NCBI GenBank assembly: GCA_949295465.1
Contig: CASFKY010000068.1
Span: 62,001-126,000, forward strand
Source: an uncultured Oscillospiraceae bacterium
GTDB taxonomy: Bacteria; Bacillota; Clostridia; Oscillospirales; Ruminococcaceae
Reading direction: 5' to 3'
Length of the DNA: 64,000 nucleotides
Positions 51,954 through 60,561 of this stretch are shown here, piece after piece (the stretch's first letter is position 1; each line of letters opens with the position of its first letter). A program made the translations under genes and the position numbers. Below the pieces are notes generated by a model. The model saw only the letters and a list, made by a program, of their open reading frames with translations, had not been told where the DNA came from and searched no databases.

Positions 51954-51971
51954 ATGGAAATTGCGGCATGA
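51954..51971 (+). other. Five-codon leader frame overlapping the ClC start
   Basis: Behind the good RBS AGGGAAGGA an ATG opens the frame M-E-I-A-A-stop. Its TGA overlaps the ClC start codon as ATGA at 51968-51971. The ClC start itself has a weak RBS, so its translation may depend on this leader. Confidence 0.45.
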
Positions 51972-53251
51972 AAACAAGTGGAATTTTTTCGGAGGAGGCC
52001 CAGCATTTCAATGCCCGGGCCCCAAAATACCTGGCTGCCATGACCAAGTGGTGGCTGCTGGCAGTGGGCGCCGGCCTCGTCTGCGGCGGGGTGGGGGCTG
52101 CCTTCTATCACTGCATCCAGGCGGCCACCCGGCTGCGGGGAGAACACCCCTGGCTGCTGTACCTGCTGCCTCTGGCGGGGCTGGCCATCATGGCCCTGTA
52201 CAGCGCGGCGGGCTATCGGCAGGATCATCCGGGCACCAACCTGGTGCTGAACGGGCTGCGCCGGGGCGACCGGGTACCCCTGCGGATGATGCCCCTCATC
52301 TTCATCAGCACGGTGCTCACCCACCTGTGCGGCGGCTCGGCGGGCCGGGAGGGGGCTGCCCTCCAGATCGGCGGCAGCCTGGGAGGCCGGCTGGCCCTCT
52401 GGCTGGGCCTTGGCCCCACCAACCAGCGGGCCCTGGCCGCCTGCGGGATGGCGGCAGTGTTCAGCGCCCTCTTCGGCACCCCTCTCACCGCCTCCTTCTT
52501 TGTGCTGGAGGTGGCCGAGGTGGGCACCATCCACTACTCGGCCCTGCTGCCCTGCCTCATCTCGGCTCTGGTGGCCTACTGGGTGGCGGGGGCCGCCGGG
52601 GTGGCCCCCGAGAGCTTTGAGGTGCAGGCGCCGGCGGCCGAGCCGGCCACTGCCATGCAGGTACTGTTGCTGGGGGCGCTGTGCGCCATGCTCAGCTATT
52701 GCTTTTGCTTTGTGCTGCATCTGGCCGACCATCTGGGCCGGGTGGCGGTGAAGAGCGGATATCTGCGGGCGCTGGCCGGGGGCGCGCTGGTGGTGGTGAT
52801 GACTCTGGTGTGCGCCACCCGGGACTACAACGGCGCCGGCATGGAGATCATCGCCCTGGCGGTGGAGGAGGGAAAACTTCACTTTCCGGCGGCGTTCCTG
52901 CTCAAGGCCCTGTTCACCGCCGTCACCCTGGGGGCCGGCTACAAGGGCGGAGAGATCGTGCCCACCTTTTTTGTGGGTGCCACTTTCGGCTGCCTGGTGG
53001 GGCCGCTGCTGGGTCTGGAGCCGGGCTTTGCAGCGGCGGCGGGGCTGGTGGCCCTGTTCTGCGGGGTGGTGAACTGCCCCTTTGCCAGTATCGCCCTGGG
53101 GCTGGAGCTGTTTGGCCAGGAGGGGCTGCTGCTCTATGCGGTGGCGGCGGCCACCAGTTATATTGTCAGCGGCGGCTGCAGCCTGTATACCAGCCAGAAG
53201 CTGGATTATGCCAAGCTGGAGATCGAGCAGGACGCGGACCGGCTGGAATGA
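51968..53251 (+). CDS. ClC-family chloride channel/antiporter
   Basis: A 427-residue membrane protein with about ten helices. The gating motif is LCGGSAGREGAALQIGGSLG, with the external Glu in place. GYRQDHPGTN stands where the first selectivity motif is usual, and GAGYKGGEIVPTFFVGATFG is the conserved later motif (GxxFxPxxxxG type). The start at 51968 is set by coupling to the leader frame; an upstream extension has no membrane or family features. An MBL hydrolase gene follows. Confidence 0.87.
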   Translation: MKTSGIFSEEAQHFNARAPKYLAAMTKWWLLAVGAGLVCGGVGAAFYHCIQAATRLRGEHPWLLYLLPLAGLAIMALYSAAGYRQDHPGTNLVLNGLRRGDRVPLRMMPLIFISTVLTHLCGGSAGREGAALQIGGSLGGRLALWLGLGPTNQRALAACGMAAVFSALFGTPLTASFFVLEVAEVGTIHYSALLPCLISALVAYWVAGAAGVAPESFEVQAPAAEPATAMQVLLLGALCAMLSYCFCFVLHLADHLGRVAVKSGYLRALAGGALVVVMTLVCATRDYNGAGMEIIALAVEEGKLHFPAAFLLKALFTAVTLGAGYKGGEIVPTFFVGATFGCLVGPLLGLEPGFAAAAGLVALFCGVVNCPFASIALGLELFGQEGLLLYAVAAATSYIVSGGCSLYTSQKLDYAKLEIEQDADRLE

Positions 53252-53268
53252 GAAAGAAGGAGAAAATC

Positions 53269-54072
53269 ATGGAAAAAATTCATGTGCTGGGCACCGGAAA
53301 CGCCATGGTGACCCAATGCTTCAATACCTGTTATCTGCTGGAGATGGAAAAAGGCAATCTGCTGGTGGACTGCGGCGGCGGCAACGGGATTCTCCGCCAA
53401 TTGAAGGCGGCGGGCTTTGACCCGGCCTCGGTGCACCAGATCTTCCTCACCCATGAGCACTGCGACCACCTCACCGGGATCGTGTGGATGGTGCGGGCGG
53501 TGGCCACCGCCATGAACAAGGGCCGCTACGAGGGCCAGCTGCACATCTACTGCCACAGCGGGCTGGAACCCATGGTGCGCACCATCTGCGGCTTTATGCT
53601 GCAAAAGAAGATGACCGCCCACTTTGACGAGCGGATCCTCTTCCACGTGGTAAAGGATGGCCAGAAAGAGGAGATCTGCGGCCATACCTTCACCTTCTTT
53701 GACATCCGCTCCACCAAGGCTCCCCAGTTCGCCTTCCAGGCGGAGCTGGACTGCGGCCCCCTGGCTTTTATGGGGGATGAGCCGGTGAACCCGGCCTGTG
53801 AGGAGTATGCCCGGGGCGCCCGGTGGCTGCTCAGCGAGGCTTTCTGCCTGGACGCGGAGGCCGACAAGTTCAAGCCCTACGAAAAGCACCACAGCACTGC
53901 GGCGGACGCGGCCAGGCTGGCCCGGCGGCTGGGGGCCCAAAACCTGGTGCTCTGGCACACTGAGGAGAGCGATCTTGCCCACCGCAAGGCCCGCTACACC
54001 GCCGAGGCGGCCCGGTATTTTGAGGGCGGCATCTATGTGCCGGACGATCTGGACGTGATCGAGCTGAAATAA
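53269..54072 (+). CDS. Metallo-beta-lactamase fold hydrolase (RNase Z-like)
   Basis: A 267-residue hydrolase starting at ATG 53269 behind AGAAGGAG, 17 bases after the ClC stop. The zinc motif is IFLTHEHCDHLTGIVWM, the Asp region is CGPLAFMGDEP, and further His residues lie at YEKHHSTAADAARLA and VLWHTEE. The N-terminus (HVLGTGNAMVTQCFNTCYLL) resembles RNase Z-like members. Substrate unknown; operon with ClC. Confidence 0.85.
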   Translation: MEKIHVLGTGNAMVTQCFNTCYLLEMEKGNLLVDCGGGNGILRQLKAAGFDPASVHQIFLTHEHCDHLTGIVWMVRAVATAMNKGRYEGQLHIYCHSGLEPMVRTICGFMLQKKMTAHFDERILFHVVKDGQKEEICGHTFTFFDIRSTKAPQFAFQAELDCGPLAFMGDEPVNPACEEYARGARWLLSEAFCLDAEADKFKPYEKHHSTAADAARLARRLGAQNLVLWHTEESDLAHRKARYTAEAARYFEGGIYVPDDLDVIELK

Positions 54073-54078
54073 GAAAAA

Positions 54079-54122
54079 ACAAAAAGCAGCCCGGAAGGCA
54101 TTCTCCTTCCGGGCTGCTTTTG
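54079..54122. terminator. Bidirectional terminator
   Basis: AAAAGCAGCCCGGAAGG pairs with CCTTCCGGGCTGCTTTT between convergent genes. Confidence 0.87.
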
Positions 54123-54141
54123 TCTGACAAGGCAGAGGAGT

Positions 54142-54657
54142 TTACTCCTCCGCATCGGCATAGAGGGCCGAGAGCTTCTGGTATTCCTTCCAGTTGGCCT
54201 CCACATATTCCCGCTGCTGGGGGGTGAGAGGACCCTTGACCCGGGCGGGAATCCCCATCACCAGGCTGTGGGGCGGGATGAGGGTGTTCTCCGGCACCAG
54301 GGCCCCGGCGGCGATCAGGCTGCCCTCGCCCACCTGCACCCCGTTCAGAATGGTGGCGTTCATGCCCACCAGCACCGAGTTTTCCAGCCGGCAGCCGTGG
54401 ACAATAGCCCCGTGCCCCACCGACACATAGTCCCCCAGGGTGAGGGCGTAGTCCTCATCGGCGTGGAGCACCGCGTTGTCCTGGATGTTGCACAGCCGGC
54501 CGATCCGCACCGGGTGGCCATCCCCCCGGACGGCGGCCCCGAACCAGACGCTGGACCCCTCGCCCAGCTGTACATCCCCCGCCACCACCGCGTTGGGGGC
54601 GATGTAGGCCGCCCGGGACAGGTCGGGGGCGGGCATCCCCTTCAGTTTGATCTCCAT
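54142..54657 (-). CDS. Gamma-carbonic-anhydrase-like protein (left-handed beta helix)
   Basis: A 171-residue protein built of hexapeptide repeats (YIAPNAVVAGDVQLGEGSSVWFGA, LGDYVSVGHGAIVHGCRLEN). The three zinc-ligand His residues of gamma-CA are in NAVLHADED, VGHGA and IVHG. Family members (YrdA/PaaY type) may be carbonic anhydrases or thioesterases. It follows tsaD by 12 bases and ends the polA-rimI-tsaD operon. Confidence 0.88.
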   Translation of the reverse strand: MEIKLKGMPAPDLSRAAYIAPNAVVAGDVQLGEGSSVWFGAAVRGDGHPVRIGRLCNIQDNAVLHADEDYALTLGDYVSVGHGAIVHGCRLENSVLVGMNATILNGVQVGEGSLIAAGALVPENTLIPPHSLVMGIPARVKGPLTPQQREYVEANWKEYQKLSALYADAEE

Positions 54658-54669
54658 ACAAACCCCTCC

Positions 54670-55686
54670 TTATACCGGGTACTCAAAATCAATGGGCAGG
54701 GTGGCCAGCCCGTTCAGCCGCAGTCCGGCGGTGTGGCCGGCCTGCAGCTCGTAGTACCCCTGAGCGGCGATCATGGCCCCGTTGTCCCCGCAAAAGCGCA
54801 GATGGGGCAGGCAGAGCTTTATGTGCTGTTTCTGGGCACCCTCGTTCACCAGCTGGCGCAGCCGACCATTGGCCGCCACCCCGCCCGCCAGGCAGAGGGT
54901 TTTGGCGCCGGTGTCCTGGGCCGCCAGCAGCAGCTTTTCGGCCAGGATGGAGGCGATTCGCTCCTGAAAACTGGCCGCCATGTCTGGCACCGAGAGGGTC
55001 TCGCCCTTCATCTCGGCCTGGTTCACCCGGTTGAGCACCGCGGTTTTCAGGCCGGAAAAACTCACATTGTACTTGCCCTCCACATGGGGCACCGGCAGCC
55101 GGTAGGCGTGGGGGTTGCCGGTCACGGCCGCCTTGCTGACGCTGGGGCCGCCGGGATAGGGCAGGCCCAGGGTGCGGGCCACCTTGTCAAAGGCCTCGCC
55201 CGCCGCGTCGTCCACCGTGCGGCCCAGCACCCGAAAATGGGTGTAATCTTCCACCTGGACGATATGGCTGTGGCCCCCGCTGGCCACCAGGCAGAGAAAG
55301 GGGGGCTCCAGGTCAGGGTGGGTGAGGTAGAGGGCCGCGATGTGCCCCCGCAGATGGTGCACCGGGATGAGGGGCTTTGCGGCCGAGTAGGCCAGCCCCT
55401 TGGCGAAGTTCACCCCCACCAGCACCGCCCCGATCAGGCCGGGGGCAAAACTGACGGCGATGCCGTCCAGCTGGCTGGGCTTTAGCTCCGCCTCGTCCAG
55501 GGCCCGCTGCACTGTGCCGCTGATGGCCTCGATATGGCGGCGGCTGGCAATCTCGGGCACCACCCCGCCGTACAGGGCCTGTTCGGCGCAGCTGGAGGCC
55601 ACCACGCTGCTTTTCAGCACCCGGCCGTCCTCCACCACGCTGGCGGCGGTCTCGTCGCAGGTGGATTCAATTCCTAGAATATACAT
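54670..55686 (-). CDS. tsaD: tRNA N6-adenosine threonylcarbamoyltransferase
   Basis: A 338-residue enzyme that transfers threonylcarbamoyl to A37 of ANN-decoding tRNAs. ASKHA-type elements: LGIESTCDETAASVV, metal ligands in VHHLRGHIAALYL (His-x3-His), LVASGGHSHIV, and LCLAGGVAANGRLRQLV. The partners TsaB and TsaE are not in the window. Confidence 0.95.
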   Translation of the reverse strand: MYILGIESTCDETAASVVEDGRVLKSSVVASSCAEQALYGGVVPEIASRRHIEAISGTVQRALDEAELKPSQLDGIAVSFAPGLIGAVLVGVNFAKGLAYSAAKPLIPVHHLRGHIAALYLTHPDLEPPFLCLVASGGHSHIVQVEDYTHFRVLGRTVDDAAGEAFDKVARTLGLPYPGGPSVSKAAVTGNPHAYRLPVPHVEGKYNVSFSGLKTAVLNRVNQAEMKGETLSVPDMAASFQERIASILAEKLLLAAQDTGAKTLCLAGGVAANGRLRQLVNEGAQKQHIKLCLPHLRFCGDNGAMIAAQGYYELQAGHTAGLRLNGLATLPIDFEYPV

Positions 55687-55741
55687 TTTGTAAAAATCAC
55701 CACATTTTTGTCTATAAGTATCAAAGCTTGCCGGCCGGGGC

Positions 55742-56188
55742 TCAGCCCGGCAGAGGAAGCTCCATCAGCAGGGCGTCGTCGGGCGGGGACTGGTAAAAGC
55801 CCCGGCGACGGCCGGTTTCCTCAAAGCCCAGCCGGCGGTAGAGGCTCAGGGCGGGCTCGTTCTGGCTGCGCACCTCCAGGTAGCAGCGGGCGGCCCCCTG
55901 GGCCTTCAAGAGGGCCAGGGATTCCTCCAGCAGCCGGCGGCCCAGCCCAAGGCCCCGGCAGTCCGGCTCCAGGGTCAGGCTCAGGAGGCTGGCCTCATCC
56001 AGGATCAGCTGGAATACCGCCGACCCCTCCAGCCGGCCCTCCCGCCACAGGCCGAACAGCCGGCCGCAGGGGCTGGCCAGCTCCTCTTCCAGGGCGGAGA
56101 GACTCCAGGCCTCGGGAGCAGTGGCCTGGATTTCGGCGGCCCGGGGCAGATCCTCCGGGGCCAGCGGCCCCACCCTGACCCCGCTCAT
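55742..56188 (-). CDS. rimI: Ribosomal-protein-alanine acetyltransferase
   Basis: A 148-residue GNAT enzyme. Elements: LEPDCRGLGLGRRLLEESL (acetyl-CoA loop), CYLEVRSQNEPALSLYRRLGFEETGRRRGFY, the RimI signature with YRRLGF. RimI acetylates ribosomal protein S18. It overlaps polA by 4 bases (ATGA) and precedes tsaD, the common bacterial neighbourhood. Confidence 0.9.
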   Translation of the reverse strand: MSGVRVGPLAPEDLPRAAEIQATAPEAWSLSALEEELASPCGRLFGLWREGRLEGSAVFQLILDEASLLSLTLEPDCRGLGLGRRLLEESLALLKAQGAARCYLEVRSQNEPALSLYRRLGFEETGRRRGFYQSPPDDALLMELPLPG

Positions 56189-58731
56189 CCGTGGGCCTCC
56201 AGCCAGTTGCTGCCCCGCTGCACATCGGCGGTGAGGGGCACCGAGTACTGGACGGCTCCGCTCATCTCCTCGCCCAGGATCCTGGCGGCGGCGTCGGCCT
56301 CCTCCAGGGGGGCCTCCACGATCAGCTCATCGTGGACCTGTAAGATCAGCCGGGCCCGCAGCCCCTCCTTTTTCAGCCGCTGCCACACCCGCACCATGGC
56401 CAGCTTGATGATGTCGGCAGCTGTGCCCTGGATGGGGGTGTTCATGGCCATCCGCTCGCCCAGAGCCTGCACGTTCCGATTGGAGCTGGCCAGCTCGGGC
56501 AGGGCCCGGCGCCGGCCAAAGAGGGTGGACACATAGCCTTTTTCCCGCCCCTGCGCCACGGTGCGCTCCATGTAATCCCGCACGCCGGGGAAGTGGCCCA
56601 GATAGTTCTCGATGAAGGCCTTGGCCTCGGGCACCGAGACCCCGATGTCCTTGGCCAGGCTGAAGGCCCCGATGCCGTACACGATGCCGAAGTTCACTGC
56701 CTTGGCGCTGGCCCGCAGCCGGGGCGTGATCTGCTCCGGGGGCAGGTTGTAGATCTTGGCGGCAGTGCTGCGGTGGATGTCCTCCCCGTTGCGGAAGGCC
56801 TGCCGCATGGTTTCATCCCCCGAGATGTGGGCCAGCAGCCGCAGCTCGATCTGGCTGTAGTCCGCGTCCAGCAGCACATAGCCCGGGCTGGTGATGAAGT
56901 ACCGGCGCAGCTGGCTGCCCAGCTCGGTGCGGATGGGGATGTTTTGCAGGTTGGGCTCGCTGGAGGAGAGCCGCCCGGTGCGGGCCTCGGTCTGGTTGAA
57001 GGTGGAGTGGAGCCGCCCGTCCGGCGCCAGGGCCTTGAGCAGCCCCTCCGCGTAGGTGCTGTTCAGCTTCTGGTAGGTGCGGTAGCGCAGGATGTCCTCC
57101 ACCACCGGGCTGTAGGGCCGCAGGCTCTCCAGGGTCTCGGCGTCGGTGCTGTAGCCGCTCTTGGTCTTTTTGCGGCTGGGCAGCCCCATCTTCTCAAACA
57201 GGGCTTCTCCCAGCTGCTTAGGACTGTTCAGGTTGAAGGTGTAGCCCACCTCTTTGTAGATCCGCTCCAGGCAGCCCTCCAGCTCGCCCCGCAGGGTGGC
57301 GCCAAACTCTTCCAGGCCCTGCCGGTCCACCAGCATGCCGGTGTAGGTCATGGAGGCCAGCACCCGGGCCAGGGGAAACTCGATATTTTCCAACAGGGGC
57401 TGCATGCCCTGCTCTTTTACTCCCGCCTCCAGGGTCTCAAAGAGGGCCTCCAGCACGCCGGCGTCCGGCAGACCCTCACAGCGAAAACCGGGCCGGATGC
57501 CGTAGCCGGCAGCCAGCTCCTCCACCAGATATCGGTTGGAGGCGGGGTTCAGCAGGTAGGCCGCCAGCTTTTCGTCGGCTTGGATGGCGCTGCCCTCCTG
57601 CCCGTGAGAAAGGGCCAGCAGGTAGAGAGGCTGAGAGTCAAAGACCCGCAGGCGCACCCCCGGCGCGTCCAAAAGCCGCAGCAGGTCCGCCTCTTCCAGC
57701 CGGTACACCGCCTTGCCGGCCACCGCGTACCAGACCCCCTCCTCCGGCTTGCCTTTCTCTTTGGGCAGGGGCTGGCAGGCCAGGGCATAGTCTCCGGCCA
57801 GCGCCTGGGGCAGGGGCTGGGCCGAAACCTGTTCCAGCTCTTCCTCGGCGGCCAGGGGGCCCTCCAGCGCCAGCCGGGGCAGCAGGGATTTCATTTCCAG
57901 CTCGTTCAGCAATTGGGCGGCTCCGGCCGGGTCGCCCTCGCCCCGGCGGTAGGCGCCGGGGGACGTTTCCACCGGCGCGTCGGTGCGGATGGTGCCCAGC
58001 ATATGGCTCAGCTCGGCCTCGGCCTTGTGGCCCTCCAGCTTCTTGCGCATCCCCGGCTTGACGGCCGGGTCGTCCAGATGGGCGTAGACCTCTTCCATGG
58101 TGCCGAACCGGCCGATGAGGGCCAGGGCGGTCTTTTCCCCGATGCCCGCTACCCCCGGGATGTTGTCGGAGGCGTCTCCCATCAGGCTCTTCACCTCAAT
58201 GAGCTGCCGCGGGTCGGACAGGCCGTACTGTTCCTGGATGGCCTGGGGGGTCATCACCTTGGTCTCACTGCGGCCCATCCGGCTGGTGGCCAGCAGCACC
58301 GTCACCTTGTCGCTCACCAGCTGCAGGCTGTCCCGGTCGCCGGTGGCCAGAAAGCACTCGTCTCCCCGGGCGCTGCATGCGGCGCTCAGGGTGCCCAGGA
58401 TGTCGTCGGCCTCCCAGCCCTCCCGGCTCACCCGCACAAAGCCCAGCTTGTCCAGCAGCTCCTTCAGCACCGGCATCTGGCTGGCCAGCTCGTCGGGCAT
58501 GGCGTGCCGCCCGGCCTTGTAGGCGTCGTAGGCCTTGTGGCGGAAGGTGGGGGCCTTTTCGTCAAAGGCCACGGCCACCTCGTCGGGCTGGTATTCCTTC
58601 AAGAGATTCAAGAGGATATTCATAAATCCGTAGATGGCGTTGGTGTAGCGGCCATCCCGGGTGGTGAGCAGTTTGATGCCGTAAAAGGCCCGGTTGACAA
58701 TGCTGTTTCCGTCCAGAACCAGTAATTTCAT
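56185..58731 (-). CDS. polA: DNA polymerase I
   Basis: An 848-residue repair and Okazaki-fragment polymerase. The 5'-3' nuclease domain is intact (VLDGNSIVNRAFYGIK, SREGWEADDILGTL, IKSLMGDASDNIPGVAG-type segment). The middle domain lacks the Asp-x-Glu site needed for proofreading, as in Bacillus Pol I. The polymerase core has motif A LLDADYSQIELRLLAHISGD, motif B AKAVNFGIVYGIGAFSL and motif C LQVHDELIVEAP. The ATG at 58731 gives the canonical MKLLVLDG start. Confidence 0.95.
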   Translation of the reverse strand: MKLLVLDGNSIVNRAFYGIKLLTTRDGRYTNAIYGFMNILLNLLKEYQPDEVAVAFDEKAPTFRHKAYDAYKAGRHAMPDELASQMPVLKELLDKLGFVRVSREGWEADDILGTLSAACSARGDECFLATGDRDSLQLVSDKVTVLLATSRMGRSETKVMTPQAIQEQYGLSDPRQLIEVKSLMGDASDNIPGVAGIGEKTALALIGRFGTMEEVYAHLDDPAVKPGMRKKLEGHKAEAELSHMLGTIRTDAPVETSPGAYRRGEGDPAGAAQLLNELEMKSLLPRLALEGPLAAEEELEQVSAQPLPQALAGDYALACQPLPKEKGKPEEGVWYAVAGKAVYRLEEADLLRLLDAPGVRLRVFDSQPLYLLALSHGQEGSAIQADEKLAAYLLNPASNRYLVEELAAGYGIRPGFRCEGLPDAGVLEALFETLEAGVKEQGMQPLLENIEFPLARVLASMTYTGMLVDRQGLEEFGATLRGELEGCLERIYKEVGYTFNLNSPKQLGEALFEKMGLPSRKKTKSGYSTDAETLESLRPYSPVVEDILRYRTYQKLNSTYAEGLLKALAPDGRLHSTFNQTEARTGRLSSSEPNLQNIPIRTELGSQLRRYFITSPGYVLLDADYSQIELRLLAHISGDETMRQAFRNGEDIHRSTAAKIYNLPPEQITPRLRASAKAVNFGIVYGIGAFSLAKDIGVSVPEAKAFIENYLGHFPGVRDYMERTVAQGREKGYVSTLFGRRRALPELASSNRNVQALGERMAMNTPIQGTAADIIKLAMVRVWQRLKKEGLRARLILQVHDELIVEAPLEEADAAARILGEEMSGAVQYSVPLTADVQRGSNWLEAHG

Positions 58732-58871
58732 AGCGAATTTCTCCTGTATGGGGCGTTTTGCAGATACCTTTTCAGTATACCACAAATCCAAAGAGTATGA
58801 TACAATAATACGGCATGAATCCAGAGCAAAGGAGGGGGCGCGCCCTGCCAGGGCCGCCCCGGCAAGAGAAG

Positions 58872-59846
58872 ATGAAGATCGGAGAGATTACCCTCAAAAC
58901 GGGCGCGGCGCTGGCCCCCATGGCCGGCTTTACCGACGCCCCCTGCCGGCGGATGGCTGCCCGGCACGGGGCCAGCTTCACCGTCAGCGAGATGGTGAGC
59001 GCCAAGGCCCTCACCTTTGGAGATAAAAAGAGCTTCCGGCTGATGGCCCACGGCCGCAACGAGGCCCCCTGGGGGGTGCAGCTGTTTGGGGCCGAGCCGG
59101 AGACCATCGCCCAGGCTGTGCGGATTATCCAGAAGGTGGACTACGACTTTCTGGACCTGAACATGGGCTGCCCCGCCCCCAAGATCACCTCCAGCGGGGC
59201 GGGCAGCCGGCTGATGCAGGACCCGGTGCTGGCAGGGCAGATCGTGCGGGCGGCGGTGCAGGCCTCGGACGGGCGGCCGGTGACGGTGAAGATGCGCCTG
59301 GGCTGGGACAACCAGCACCTGACCGCCCGGGAGGTGGCCCTGCGCTGCCAGGAGGCGGGAGCGGCCCTGATCACCGTCCATGGACGCAGCCGGGAGGAGA
59401 TGTACCAGCCGGGCATCCACCCGGAGGCCATCCGCCAGGTAAAGGAGGCGGTGGAGATCCCGGTGCTGGCCAACGGGGATGTGGCCAGCGCCGCCGACGC
59501 CCTGAAATTGCTGGAAGAGACCGGCTGCGACGGGGTGATGGTGGGCCGGGCGGCCCTGGGCAACCCCTGGCTTTTTGAGCAGATCGCCGCGGCCCTGGAG
59601 GGCCGGACCCTGCCCCCGCCGCCCACCTTGCGCCAGCGCATGGCAGAGATGCGCCGCCAGATCGAGGAGATGTGCGAGGAAAAAGGGGAGTGGGCCGCCA
59701 TGCCCCAGGCCCGCAGTCAGGCCATGCACTATATGGCAGGGCTGCGGGGGGCGGCGGGTCTGCGGAGAGCCTGCAGCAGCCTGACCCATTTTTCGGATGT
59801 GGACGAACTGATCCGGCGGGTGATGGAGGAAAACCCCATCCGATAA
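58872..59846 (+). CDS. tRNA-dihydrouridine synthase
   Basis: A 324-residue FMN enzyme that reduces uridines in the tRNA D-loop (Dus family, DusB type). Motifs: LAPMAGFTDAPCRRMA, LDLNMGCPAPKITSSGAG (catalytic Cys), VKMRLGWD, LITVHGRSREEMYQ and VLANGDVASAADALKLLEETGCDGVMVGRAALGNPWLF (in parts). The ATG at 58872 fits the family start; AGAGAAG is a weak RBS, while a good AAAGGAGG lies too far upstream. Confidence 0.92.
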   Translation: MKIGEITLKTGAALAPMAGFTDAPCRRMAARHGASFTVSEMVSAKALTFGDKKSFRLMAHGRNEAPWGVQLFGAEPETIAQAVRIIQKVDYDFLDLNMGCPAPKITSSGAGSRLMQDPVLAGQIVRAAVQASDGRPVTVKMRLGWDNQHLTAREVALRCQEAGAALITVHGRSREEMYQPGIHPEAIRQVKEAVEIPVLANGDVASAADALKLLEETGCDGVMVGRAALGNPWLFEQIAAALEGRTLPPPPTLRQRMAEMRRQIEEMCEEKGEWAAMPQARSQAMHYMAGLRGAAGLRRACSSLTHFSDVDELIRRVMEENPIR

Positions 59847-59853
59847 GGGACAC

Positions 59854-60447
59854 TCACTCCTCCCCGTGGGTCAGTTCATCCAGGTTTTTGTCATAGCAGG
59901 GCAGCATGTGCTCCACAAAATAGTCTGCCTCGGGGCAGTGCATATCCCGCAGGGCCCGGCGCTGCTGGGCCAGGGCCGCCTCAAATTCCCGGTTGCCCGA
60001 GCGGGTCTCCTCCAGGCATTTGATGAGGGCCGAGAGCCGGTCGGCGGCCTTCAAAAGGCGCTTTTCCTCTTCGGTGAGCAGGTTGCCGGTGAGGTAGCCC
60101 TCCATGGCCCCCTGCATCTGTGCAGGCAGCAAACGCAGCATGTCGGCCAGGCTCTCCTTTTCCAGGTCCTTGTAGGCGCTGCGCATCCGCTCGCTCTTGT
60201 ATTTCACCGGGGTGGGCATGTCCCCGGTCATGATCTCGGGGGCGTCGTGGTAGAGCGCCGCCACCGCCACGGTTTCCGGCCGCACCGGCGCCCCCCGCTC
60301 CCGGGCCAGCACGCAGAGGGCGTGGGCCAGCAGGGCGGTGTCGGCGGTGTGCTCGCTGAGGCTCTCGGGCCGGCTGCACCGCATCAGGCTCCACCGGGTG
60401 ATGTATTTCATCCGCCAGAGCAAAGCGTGAAAAGGATAGGTTTTCAT
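59854..60447 (-). CDS. HD-domain hydrolase (YfbR-like 5'-deoxynucleotidase)
   Basis: A 197-residue HD-superfamily phosphohydrolase. Elements of YfbR: SLSEHTADTALLAHALCVLA (first His), VAALYHDAPEIMTGDMPTPVKY (HD pair), and LLKAADRLSALIKCLEE with the later Asp. E. coli YfbR removes phosphate from dNMPs. The ATG at 60447 follows GTGAGGGC; the much longer frame upstream is antisense noise. Confidence 0.88.
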   Translation of the reverse strand: MKTYPFHALLWRMKYITRWSLMRCSRPESLSEHTADTALLAHALCVLARERGAPVRPETVAVAALYHDAPEIMTGDMPTPVKYKSERMRSAYKDLEKESLADMLRLLPAQMQGAMEGYLTGNLLTEEEKRLLKAADRLSALIKCLEETRSGNREFEAALAQQRRALRDMHCPEADYFVEHMLPCYDKNLDELTHGEE

Positions 60448-60561
60448 CAAAAAGCCCTCACTTTTGTGGTAGAATAAAGGTAAGATAGGGAATAGGCTCC
60501 CCCGGCTCTTAGTATAGCATATCCGGCCGGGCAGCAACACCGCGGGCAGAAAGGAAACGCC

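Noticed and set aside
56593..58725. 710-residue plus-strand frame opposite polA
   Set aside because: Antisense to an unmistakable DNA polymerase I. The similar large frames opposite typA (49614-51638), the agu genes (22866-24884) and the beta-CASP gene (19284-20987) were rejected for the same reason.
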